From assembly GCA_037178855.1 (NCBI GenBank), contig JASJZC010000007.1, forward strand, positions 6,324,001 through 6,388,000: a DNA stretch of 64,000 nt, written 5' to 3'. Below the pieces are notes generated by a model. That model made no database searches. It saw only the letters and a list, made by a program, of their open reading frames with translations, and was not told the origin of the DNA. The position numbers and the translations under genes are program-made. Source of the stretch: Oscheius sp. JU75 (lineage: Eukaryota; Nematoda; Chromadorea; Rhabditida; Rhabditidae). Below, piece after piece: positions 1 through 9,807 of this stretch (within the stretch, counting starts at the first letter, position 1; every line of letters begins with the position of its first letter).

Positions 1-9
1 GTTTTTCAG

Positions 10-424
10 TTACAGTTGCATGTTAATGGTAACGGCTCAACAAAAGGGCTGTCAACCGTGGAACAAAATCGGTTCGACCAGCTGCAATCGGAGAATGATC
101 AGTTACAAAGTCAGATTGAAGAGGTAGAGATCATAAATGGGCCCTAAGCCTTTAGTTAATTCCAGAAGGAACGTAGAATCTCTCAGTGCAAAGATAGATT
201 GGAGAAGATGATGCTGAAAAATGACGAGGATCTGTTATCCCTCTCGGCTGGAAATAACAACACTTTGAGTGTTTCAGGTTTACTGGTCATTTGAACTTGA
301 GAAAACATGTTTTGCAGATGAAAATCCCACCTATTCTACTCCAACAACTTTAACAACGACAGCTTTAATAGAGTTTCAACCTTCTTCCGAAAATACGGGT
401 ACACTAGCATTGAAGAAAGTATAA
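10..424 (+). CDS. 3' end of a coiled-coil protein gene (partial)
   Basis: The window opens at a splice acceptor (TTTTTCAG). Three exons follow, at 10-123, 166-277 and 318-424, separated by 42 and 40 bp GT-AG introns. The phases match exactly and end in TAA, giving 110 residues of C-terminus. The first part is rich in Glu, Gln, Asn and Arg with heptad-like spacing (QNRFDQLQSENDQLQSQIEE), as expected of a coiled coil. The tail is a Ser/Thr-rich, probably disordered stretch. I do not recognise the family; the 5' part lies outside the window. Splice phase agreement over three exons is the main evidence that it is real. Confidence 0.7.
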
Positions 425-1992
425 AAATTTGGATTCAGGTCGATATGTAGAGATAGAAAGTGAACATTCTTCTTCCTCCTCCGATGAAATTCTTCTGTGA
501 TGGTGCTCACTGCCAGACGGAGGCATCCACGCTCTTCTGAATTGTGTCATGTTCTATCAATAATTACGGTGTCACGTAACAACCCTGTCACTTCTGAAAA
601 CTGTTCCAGTAACATTTTCTATGCCATTTTCTACAAAATTATGTACATGGGCAAAAGAGCTGTTCCATCTTGAGGTCTGTTTCAGTTTGTTGTTTAGCTA
701 GCAGAGCCTTTTAAGAGAACACATTCTATTTGAGACATGCGTACTTGGTTCATTTAAAGGATAGAGCTCATTTTTACCAGAACTTTTTTGTTTTCTTAGC
801 CTAAAAGCACTGTACATGAGAGGGGGCGCAATAACACTCATTTCCATTTTAAGAGATGTTTTTGTTATCTATTTGTGCACAGGCTGGCAGCCACAATCGA
901 TAGCGCCCGGCAGCAGCCATTTTTTGGGGAGCGTCGCTCGATAAAATGAACACCGAACATTGGATAGCCGGAGCCACCTAATTTGTAGCTACATTAATTG
1001 GGTATTACAGGGACCAAAAGTAATACAAAAATTGCCGGCTGACACCTATTTCTTATCTAGAGAGGTCTAACCTCAAGCCCCCGCATTTGAACGCCCTTGT
1101 GGTCAGCCTTTCAACAACAACTGGCATTGAAAATGCTTGCGCAAGGTGTTCACCCCGCAATCCTCTTGGAAAAGAACTCACCGGAAAAGCACGAGAAAAT
1201 ATTCAGTAGAAGAGAATATGGGAGGAGATTCTGGAGATACCGGGTCGGCAGTGATGATAGCGGTTGGCCAGTATCTGCAACCAGCTAAACACACTGCCAC
1301 TCGGTATCCCTCTTTCGCCCAGAATGACGAGAGCTTGCGAAAATTCTGGTCAAAAGGCGCATGAAAGTTGGAGAAAAAGCCATGCGGGTGTTGGTCAGCT
1401 GATCCTCTCGCATGCTGTCAATATGGTCGGATGACAATAGCCATGAGGTATTTCTGGACTCAGGGAGGTCTGAGGCCATGGGTGCGTCATACAGTCATTG
1501 TCCCTGATCGCTGATCGAGGTAAAAGGTGAGAGGCCGAGCGCCGCCGGTGCTTGGTTACCGCCGTTGATATTGAGGACGTGGCAAGTGAGCTGCAAGCGT
1601 AATTCTGACGAGCCTTGCTGGGCGTGGCCTTGTGCCACAAAATTGAAGCCACGCACAAAAACAACAAGCTCTTCTTGAGAGGGCACGAAGCTGGACGAAC
1701 ACTGACCGCAATCAGAATGAAAGCACAAAGTCGTCTTACGTCTGTCAAGCTGAATTTTGGTGCGAACATCTAATGTTTATAAAAAAAAGATGCCAGTTTG
1801 CTGACGTTCAGCCAAAAAAGAGATTTGGACGGACAGGCGATAAAAATGGGGCGAAGTGGAAAAACGTAGCAACGCGTCATACATCTTTTCAGAAAACTCA
1901 TCTTCCTCCGTAATTCGGAGAGCTGCCAATGTGGGAGGGTTGGGTGAAGCAAAAAATGACTGATTGAGACTTTATGTGAGCAATTCAAAATT
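425..1992. other. Intergenic stretch, no gene supported
   Basis: I see no exon chain with consistent splice sites here. Several overlapping open frames of 60-125 codons exist on both strands between about 1095 and 1770, but none shows a recognisable domain, and the two strands are equally open, which argues for chance. Confidence 0.5.
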
Positions 1993-1997
1993 TTATT
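1992..1997 (-). terminator. Poly(A) signal overlapping a stop codon
   Basis: AATAAA on the minus strand shares two bases with the TAA stop of the 1993-2255 exon. It supports that exon being the true 3' end of a gene. Confidence 0.4.
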
Positions 1998-2255
1998 CCG
2001 CGGTACTGAGCGCCGAACACGAGAAACGCGGCGCCATCAGCTGATCGGCCTCAGTGGGCGGGCAACGAGAGAAAAGGTCGAGAGGGGAGACGCAGAGGTC
2101 GGCTTCATACCAGATTGGTGCATTTTCATCTGTTAAAAGTGGAAATGACTCAACTGGCATGAAGTCTAGGCTCTGACCATCTGTTGTGAGGGAGAAAAAG
2201 TCTGGTGAACGGCTTTTAACCATGCTAATAACACCCAAAAGGACTCTCTCCTATG
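1993..2255 (-). CDS. Probable last exon of an unrecognised minus-strand gene
   Basis: An open exon runs on the minus strand from a plausible acceptor (TTTACATAG, just above 2255) to a TAA at 1993-1995. The residues look like protein: mixed hydrophobic and acidic, with a run FFSLTTDGQSLDFMPVESF. The stop codon overlaps an AATAAA poly(A) signal (1992-1997), typical of compact nematode 3' ends. The FFSLT patch faintly recalls ACT-domain CASTOR proteins, but I do not trust this. The upstream exon may be the open frame at 2545-2778 on the same strand; the junction is unresolved. Confidence 0.35.
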
Positions 2256-2544
2256 TAAATCTCGAAAACTGATTTTTCAAACCCAAACGTTGGAACATTC
2301 CTCTTTCATAGAACATTTCTCACGAGGTTATATTCTATAGTTCAAAATATTTTGTCCACCTTAGTCACATGCAGGCATAATCTGAATTTGTTCAGTTTCA
2401 GTCTTCTCCTAGGTTTTGGCAAAGTAAATACGTGACGGAGGTTCCAAACTGTTTGTCAGCTATTGAGAAAAAATGCTCGGCATGTTCCAAGACCTCTGCA
2501 ATGGGCTTCCACCCGGAAAACAAACAAATTAAACCGTTTGTCGC

Positions 2545-2778
2545 TCACTCATCGTCGGCTTTTTCTGTCCCAAGATGAAACATCGATTTGCAAAGCGGGA
2601 AATCACCTTGATTGCTTCGGCTTGTTGTCTCTTCCACAAAGGGGGTTACTTCAATGAAGGGTGTGGTCCTGACGTCACGGCCCGGTTCACGTCGAAGTTC
2701 TGCGACAGCGACTACTGAGGCTGAGCGCTCCGAGACGACTAGGGAGTTTAATCCTATATAGAACTGGTCGCCTACCAT
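2545..2778 (-). CDS. Possible first exon of a minus-strand hypothetical gene
   Basis: This 77-codon open frame starts with ATG and has no low-complexity sequence. A GT donor follows the codons for PFIE. It could splice to the 1993-2255 exon on the same strand, but I could not fix phases with certainty. No domain was recognised. It may equally be chance. Confidence 0.2.
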   Translation of the reverse strand: MVGDQFYIGLNSLVVSERSASVVAVAELRREPGRDVRTTPFIEVTPFVEETTSRSNQGDFPLCKSMFHLGTEKADDE

Positions 2779-2990
2779 TGACTCGAGTCAGAATGCATTT
2801 CGTACATTTTTGAATAGTTTCTAGGCAGTGGTCACTTTGAGATAGATTGTTTATCGATGTTGGAACTTTGTTTCTCTGTTTCTATGTGGGCGATAGAGCA
2901 ACTGTGCCCTATGTGATGATCATGAGGATACAAAGAGTTTATCGAGGAGGCATAAACAATATGGCTGATGTGTAAATCATTGTCACGATC

Positions 2991-5329
2991 ATGCTCAACT
3001 TAGCTCTCCTACTTTTTTTTCTGTGAGTTGCGAAGTCTCTAACAGCAATTCATGTAGCTTTCATGGAACACCAGCACTTCACCCGTATACGCAGACAGCA
3101 AGTTTGGATCTGAGAAAGCACTTTTCAACAGAGGTTTGTATTTTTTTTAAAGAAAGTAATACGCTTTCAAGCTTAAAACGGATGATCTCTTCAACGGACA
3201 AGTGGAAATTATCGGAGAGCAGAAAAATACAGACAGCGTCATTATATTGAATGCGTGGAGAATTGACGTCTTTGCGGCCAATGTCAGTTGCAACAATCGT
3301 ATGCAATCATCAAAGGGAAACAAGGGATTTCTTTACAGGGGAACTCGAGATTGTGAATATTGCACACCAGAAGTTGGTGGACGATACCCTACGCATAGAA
3401 GTTGCGGGGAACATTACCACCGGTGAAAAATGTGCTGTCAAAGTAAGCTTTTCTTTTTGTTCTTTTTGAACAGTTCTCAGATCAAATATGCAGCTCCGTT
3501 TTCGCAACTTTATGGTCTCTATAAATCCTACTTTCCTTCTAAGTATGACGAGGGTCAGAAAACTGTCGCAGTTACAACCAACAATGAACCCGAAATGTCC
3601 AGACTTTGGGTTCCTTGCTTTGATTCTATGGACATCCTTTCCAATTGGACAATCAACATTGAGCATCCGTTGAATACACGATTGCTAGGAATGGGAAACG
3701 TTTTGACAAGGTACGAACATGTTCTTTGTAGTAACAAAAGGTTTCTAGAAAGATAGGCAACTATCAAAAATCTGCTTTGAAGAGTATGAGACCGTGGCAA
3801 GCTTCGAAAGTGGCTTTCGCTCTGATTGAAGAAAAACGTTTCAAGACCTATTCACAAGTTGCAAAAACAAATCAAACAGTATGCTAAAACGTTTTGTTTA
3901 AATTTCTTTATGCAGCTTCGATTTTGGTTCCCGAGAAATATCATCTTCCGCATGAAAGCCAACGACATTTTGAAGATTTCTTCCGAGTTTTTCAACAGCG
4001 TCTCCGACTCGTTCGGTCGTGTTCTCGGCTGTAAAAACATTGGTATGATGAGTAACACCACACCCTCAAAGTGATGGAATGCAGAATTTGTCGTCCTTCA
4101 ACATAGGAGTGGCGTCTCCAGCGGGTGCCTGGTGATTTTTGATCAGCGTCACGATCTCAACGCACAACAATTGAGAAGTTCGATTGTCAAACTGGTTGGT
4201 AACTGAAACAGTTTTGTTTGTACAGTCAACTTTTTCAGTGGCTGGGATCGGAAGTTCTGTACCCTTCGACTCAGGATGCCTGGTTTACACAAGCTTTGGC
4301 GGAATATCTTGCGCTTACACATAGCAACTGGACAGAGGTTGGAGATTTTTGAAACAATGAAAAAATTACTCAGGTGGATCGCTTAAAGCTGTTGACAGAC
4401 ACGGTTCACCATCCAAGGATTCTGGAAGAGGGCCTGGAAGCTAAGTACTCCACCTCTTGGTTGTCTAGAGATCTCTACAACAACAAGATAAGGCACTTTC
4501 TCTTTCTCTTTTATTGCATTGTTTTAGGGCGTGTTTGTCATCTCCATGCTTGCCGACATTCTAACTCGTTCAAGCTTCGACAACATGGTGAGAGAGCTCA
4601 TTCGCACATTCTCCGGACGCTTTTTCACCTCAGATCGTATCTTCTTCCTGACTCGAGAGTTCACCGAGCGCAGCAAGTGGCCAGCTTGCTATCGTGCCTT
4701 CATTTCGACGCAATCAGATTTTGTGAGCATACTTTAGACGTCCTCCAACCGTTTTCTAATTAAGATCGGGCTGCCCGTGGTTTCAATTAATCGCGCAAAC
4801 AATACGTTAACGATAACTCAGCACAACTTTGAAATGCTCGACAGGGATGACTTCCGCTTGTGAGCCATGTCAATGGGAAAACTAGTGTTTCACGTTTCAG
4901 CAGACCCATATTTTGGACTAGTCAGTGGACAAATCCTCTTTGGGTATTAGTCAATGGGTCAACTAATTTCATGTGGTTGCATCACGGTAACTGATAATTT
5001 AGAATAAACATGAAGAGTTTAGATGATGTGAGTGTCGAAATGGAACTTGGTGGCGATGAGTCAGTATTTGTCGACCCGGAGATTCACGGACTTTACCTAG
5101 TTGAGTACCATGGGAAGGATCTTTTCAGCATGTGGAATAAGACACAGGTTTGAACCTTTTGAACAACCATCATTTTCAGGACTGCTCTCGTTTCCACAGA
5201 TATTGTGTTGAGCCTACAATAAACGGCAATTTCTGCGTGTCGATCTACAACCAACATTGTCGCGTAGAATTTCCCACCATCCCATTGCTGTATTCCGGCT
5301 ATATGCATCGATGGGATAACGAGGATTGA
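2991..5329 (+). CDS. Secreted, catalytically inactive M1 aminopeptidase-like protein
   Basis: Fifteen exons (2991-3022, 3058-3133, 3172-3298, 3339-3442, 3481-3710, 3749-3878, 3916-4042, 4085-4194, 4239-4337, 4374-4487, 4528-4722, 4765-4859, 4901-4986, 5023-5147, 5180-5329) join in frame to about 599 residues. A signal peptide (MLNLALLLFFL) comes first. M1 landmarks follow in order: an LFNGQVEI-like strand, a PCFDSM motif for the usual PCFDEP, LRFWFPR for IRIWARP, and a GLYLVEYH strand for GYYRVNYD. GAMEN is absent: the aligned stretch reads SGVSSSGCL. HEXXH is absent: the sequence goes SSIVKL-WLGSEV. The downstream NEGFA glutamate is replaced (FTQALAEYLA). All zinc ligands and the catalytic Glu are therefore lost, as in other nematode M1 pseudoenzymes. 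Most of the C-terminal ERAP1-C-like domain is missing. One intron (4488-4527) begins with AT instead of GT. Confidence 0.85.
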
Positions 5330-5874
5330 AATGTGAACGATACAGTCGCGTTTGTAATAAAATTTTCTTATACAAGAGCTGTCAGAGTGTTAACAGCAGC
5401 CATTTAGGTATTTGAAGTTGTCCTTGAACCTGGGACACGGGGATCGTGAGGCACTTGTCGGCGAATTGTGGCTGTGTGAGAGACAGATACCCGTTTAGGT
5501 CCCACAGTGACTCATTCATGACGGAGTCCTTTGCTGTTTGCACTGCTTATCTACATGTAGCGCTCAGCGATCTGCCTTCCTTGCATTGAGCTTCGCATTG
5601 AGACCACACATGAGTGAGTTTTTTTTTATGCAGACGAGGAATCATGGACAGTCCATAAAACAGGTTCCCTATGGTATCTTACAATCTATGATTTGTGTTG
5701 TATTTGACTTTGTGCTATCACCTCTACCAGTATCAAAAACATCTTGGTTTCGCACACTATTGAATAGTAAAGTATTGTTTGTAAAATGTAAAATCAGGAT
5801 ATTCAAAGTTTCAACCTCCCATGCCTATCCCATCAATCAGCCTCTTATGCGCACCCATCAGCTGTTTGACCCAA
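5330..5874. other. Intergenic region before the kinase gene
   Basis: It holds the 3' UTR of the M1-like gene and the presumed promoter of the downstream kinase. One 118-codon open frame at 5538-5894 is present but has no protein-like pattern and overlaps the first kinase exon out of frame. Confidence 0.5.
5356..5361 (+). terminator. Poly(A) signal of the M1-like gene
   Basis: AATAAA lies 27 bases after the TGA stop at 5327-5329. Confidence 0.6.
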
Positions 5875-8800
5875 ATGACGTTTCTAGCCGATAATGGTGA
5901 AGAGAAACATTTTAAAATTTTCAACTTTCAGCTCTTACCTTTCATCGATCTCACACGGAATTGGTTACCGTATCTGAGCGTACGTTAAATTGTTTCTTTG
6001 ACTAAAAATTGCTTTCAGTTGACCGAGTAGCTGAAAAACTCAACTTTTCACGTGTTGCTGCCATTTTCTCATCAAGGTGATATTCAAAGAGTATTGGTAT
6101 ACTTTCTTTTTCAGACCAGTCCAACCAGATGAGGTCGTCTTCTTTCGTTGCAGAAGAAACACACCATTTGAGCATAAAAAGTCATCCATTGGATTCACTG
6201 AATACGATCCGAAAACTCTCGACTATGAAAAGTTTCTAAAGTGAGTTATGAGCTTTCCCTTACGAAAGGTCGGCTTTAGAGAGTTTTCTGCAATTCCGAA
6301 AGGAAGAATTATTCTCATAAATACAGCAAATTCGGATAAAAAGACCGATTTTGACGACCACTGTATTCATTACGATGAAAATGGAACAATTTACTACGGA
6401 ATCAACGGCATGCTGGATGTGAGTGACTTTTAGAGTTTCTCTACAAAGTTTTGTCTCTAGACAACGCTTGACATCAGCCGGAAACCGGGAAAACTGTGGA
6501 TGTATTCGGTTATGGGTTCCTTATCAGAAATTGATATTGTCGGTGAGCTTTCTTCCTCCTACTCTGTCAACAAATGCATCTTCAGACAACCCTCTCAGTC
6601 CTAAAGTCTTTGAGCGGTACTTGCAAACAGCCAAACGTCTAAAACTCGGATATAAATCGGTGATTTCAGCTATTCACGGTGTCTTAAACTTTTTTTCAAC
6701 GGAAGTATGCATTTTAGACAACAGGCCTGGGCTAATTTCTCGACTGCCTACAAGCGATGAACCTATGCTGTTTCATCGGACTAATCTTAATTTTGCTACT
6801 TTCGAAGGTTACTTTGCAGATTTCATTTCAAAATGCAGTTCCAGGAAGAAAGGAAGCAGAAGCTTTAGATACACGGGTCAATGTCGCATTTTCCAGCAAG
6901 TGAGCATCTAAAGTTTCTTTTTCAAATTTTATTCTAGACCTATAACCATTGGGGACTGCTTGTCGTTCACAGTTGAAGCTATGGGCAGGATTCGTTTGGG
7001 ACTATTGCCTCACAGTCCTGATAAATTCTCAGCCAATGACCTCTCAAAGTAAGTTTAACTTCGACAGTTAACATTCTGTTTAGAAACTTTACGAAGGATC
7101 AGTTTGGTCCCACAAATTGTGAGTTTCTGGCAAACGTAAAGTTTGCCACCGGAGATTTGGTTCACATTGCATTGATCAAGCCAGATGATTCCCCTGCAAC
7201 AGCCCTCGTTGGGACCAATGGAGAATACCTTGTGAATAGCTAATGTACCATTTTAAAATACCCTACTTTCAGCTGTCTAAAATTATGTCGCAGGACAGAT
7301 ATTACGTCGTCTTCAGGAGCGAAAACGTGGCAAAGCTGATAATAGTCGACTTCAAGACAATGGAATCGGAGGAGGTTCTGAGTAAGGTTGGCTAGAAGAT
7401 TAATAGAATGCACGTTTTCAGAAACCATTGTTCCTAATCCTAAAGAACTGGATAAGCAGATTAATCAGTTCGAAGAAGACACTAAGCTAAAACCGAAAGC
7501 GGACCCACCGAGACCAGTGGAAAGGACAAAACATGCACCAAAGCAGGACAAGCCAAATTTACCACGTGAATCCCCTCCCGATATCCTCAGAAGGGACGGA
7601 AACGAAAGTGAGTTTAGAATTGTCCAGTTTCAAAACGCCATTTTATAGATCCCCCATCCCCATTGGAACACGGTGCTTACCAACTGATTCAAACAACCAT
7701 TTTCGACAAGATTTACATGAAAGACCTGACGGTTATCAAGAAGCTGGGCTCTGGCGCACAAGGTGACGTCAAAATGGTGTCATCACCTTTGTTAGGGTAA
7801 TTTGACACTATGAAATGAGCGTAAAGCTATTTTTAGAAGGAAAGCAGCCAAATTATTCACACATACTAGTGAAATAATGGCAAAGTACGAAAAAAGAGAG
7901 CTCGAAACACTTGCCAAGGTAAATGAATGGAAGAGGTATTTCAACTTCTGTTCAGCTCAACTCTCATCCATTCATCATCAGCATTCACGGGTATATTTTC
8001 GACAACGAGTCGTCTCCTCAACCGATGGGTTTCTTGATGGAGTTGATGGAGAATGGTTGCATGTACAATGGTAGGAAAGCTATTTCGTATCAAACTAGTT
8101 TTAGTTGTACACGATGTTCATAGCGTGAATGGACAGAGAAAGTTCCGTGTGAAGATCGAAAAACCTCATCTTTACAACTGGATCCAACAAGCGGCTAGCG
8201 CCTTTAATTTCATGCACAGTGCTGGAATCATCCATCGAGATATCAAAACACAGAAGTAAGTCACAGAGATTGAAATCTGCGATACTGAAACGTAACAGCA
8301 TGTTGTTGACAAATGACCACGAGCAGTTGCGTATCTGTGACTTGGGGCTTTCAGGAAAGGTCCAATTGGACAATATGACCATGAGGTGACGCAACAAATT
8401 TCCTTGAAACATGTTCTTTTTTTAGAATTGGTACCTATTTGTACATGGCGCCGGAAGTGTTGGCCATGGCACAAGATGGTCCCATCGAGAAACATTACGA
8501 CAACAAGTGTGACGTCTATAGTTTAGCGATCTGCATGTGGGAAATGTGGCATCGAAGGTAGTAGAACAACGGAAGTTATTAGATAGATTTGCATTGCAGA
8601 CAGCCTTATTTACACGAAACCGATACAGAACACGTACTGATAAAAAAAGTCTGCAGAGATGGGTATCGTCCTATTATCAAATCGGAACTGGGCGGTGGAA
8701 CACTTCCCGAACTGATTCAAAGAGCCTGGGCTCGCAATCCAAAAGATCGTCCTTCAATGTTCGAAATTTGCAGAATTGCTCATACAAAACTGGTTGAGCA

Positions 8801-8879
8801 GGAAAAGGTGAGCTGGTTATTCAAAAAGTGGATGTATAAAAAGGAAGAACAGATCCAGTTTGGCGATATTCATATCTAG
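5875..8879 (+). CDS. Protein kinase with two N-terminal Neuralized (NHR) repeats
   Basis: The proposed start is ATG 5875; about 15 short exons follow. Repeat 1 (about 5940-6540) shows the NHR hallmarks: LTFHRSH, an IFSSRPVQPDEVV strand, a GFTEYDP turn, and HYDENGTIYYGINGMLD before LWMYSVMGSLSEIDI. Repeat 2 (about 6590-7380) is more diverged but repeats NVAFSSRPITIGDCLSFTV and RIRLGLLPHSPD. A Pro/Lys-rich linker (about 7440-7610) leads to a complete kinase domain (about 7700-8810). It has the glycine loop LGSGAQGDV, Lys in AAKLF, helix-C Glu, HRDIKTQN, DLG for DFG, and GTYLYMAPEVL. All catalytic residues are present, so it should be active, and it is TKL/MAP3K-like. Known Neuralized proteins carry RING fingers or NHR arrays; I recall none with a kinase. 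The exact C-terminal exon is uncertain: reading through gives a stop at 8877-8879. Confidence 0.85.
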
Positions 8880-8981
8880 TCCCACTAAAAACAATGCTGA
8901 TGAAAACAAAAACAGCAAAAGCTATACAGAGAGAACCTCTTCAAATAATTCTGCCTATTGTTTGGAAAAATTTTTTTACTT

Positions 8982-9185
8982 TCAGCGATAAACTACAAAG
9001 TGAATGAGTTTCAGAAAGGCTACGACCTCCGCATCCGTCTCTGAAACTCCAACATAATGTTCTGTATATAATGAAGTTATCTGTTGTAACATGTTCTCGG
9101 TGTAGATAGTGATATCATGGATTCTTGAGCACGACGATGAGGTTATCAGTACCCGCGGCTCTTCTTCCGTCAAGTAATGATCCGC
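8982..9185 (-). CDS. Last exon of an unrecognised small protein
   Basis: The exon opens after a possible acceptor (GAAATAG) and runs 67 codons to TGA at 8982-8984, tail to tail with the kinase gene. The peptide has amphipathic character (ENMLQQITSLYTEHYVGVSE, then a hydrophobic C-terminus). Upstream exons on the minus strand were not found. I do not recognise it. Confidence 0.35.
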   Translation of the reverse strand, partial: ADHYLTEEEPRVLITSSSCSRIHDITIYTENMLQQITSLYTEHYVGVSETDAEVVAFLKLIHFVVYR

Positions 9186-9237
9186 CTATTTCGTCGACAA
9201 GTCTTGGAATAACAGACAACCAGCCACAGTGCGGTGT

Positions 9238-9302
9238 GCGTGTCATATTCGGTCAACCCTTCTTTGCGCCTTTTAAACATAATGCCTGATCAGACCACGT
9301 GC
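9238..9302 (+). promoter_or_regulatory. Candidate HIF response elements upstream of cdo-1
   Basis: Two RCGTG core sites, GCGTG at 9238-9242 and ACGTG inside a CACGTG palindrome at 9296-9301, lie about 500 bp before the cdo-1 start. Regulation of cdo-1 by HIF-1 is known in C. elegans; the function of these copies is inferred, and five-base cores occur by chance. Confidence 0.3.
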
Positions 9303-9582
9303 TTCTGTTACGATCTCTATTTTGCTATCTGTCGTCCGCGCGACGTCGTCGGTCTCTGATTAAAAGGCGCCAAGACTGTTGTGTTGGTCAGGCTGGACTT
9401 CCTCCGGCTTTCTCATCTGTTTTCATCCTATTTTTGATACTTTTATCAACTTGGAACAAACAACTTTAATTTCTAACTCGCAGTATATATACTGGCTTGC
9501 AACTTTCCTCTATCACCCGCTGCTCACAACATTGTTTTTCTTGCCATACTTCAAAAGCTTTCGAGTTGGTTCAGTCTTCAGG

Positions 9583-9619
9583 GAATCTTTTAAGGGGGGA
9601 GAAACCCCTTAAAAGATTC
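9583..9619. repeat. Perfect 15-bp inverted repeat (hairpin)
   Basis: Arm 9583-9597 (GAATCTTTTAAGGGG) is exactly complementary to arm 9605-9619, with a 7-base purine loop. It lies about 190 bp upstream of the cdo-1 start. The stem is too short for an ordinary pre-miRNA. It could be a stress- or structure-related RNA hairpin or the core of a small palindromic element. Confidence 0.7.
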
Positions 9620-9807
9620 AGTTCGGACCATCCCTTTTGTAGTCGACTAATAACTGCGATTCCTTGATGAAAACCGCCCCGGCATCTCGTTTTTGATGTT
9701 ATATTTGAGCTCTTGATAAGAAAATTCTGATAAGGAAGCTGTCCATCAGATTAGTTCTTCCAAAACACCTTGTTTTAAATCTGTAACTGATAGACCGGCA
9801 TTCCAGA

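Noticed and set aside
1097-1769. Overlapping open frames on both strands
   Set aside because: I tested for mitochondrial ribosomal protein-like and other patterns and found no convincing match or exon chain.
4374-4763. Plus-strand 129-codon frame inside the M1-like gene
   Set aside because: It is produced by reading through the AT-AG intron; after the intron it leaves the conserved M1 frame.
3430-5329. TFIID subunit TAF2 as identity of the M1-like gene
   Set aside because: TAF2 shares the M1 fold without catalysis, but this protein has a signal peptide, an FNGQVEI strand and a GYYRVNYD-like strand typical of secreted M1 members, and is too short.
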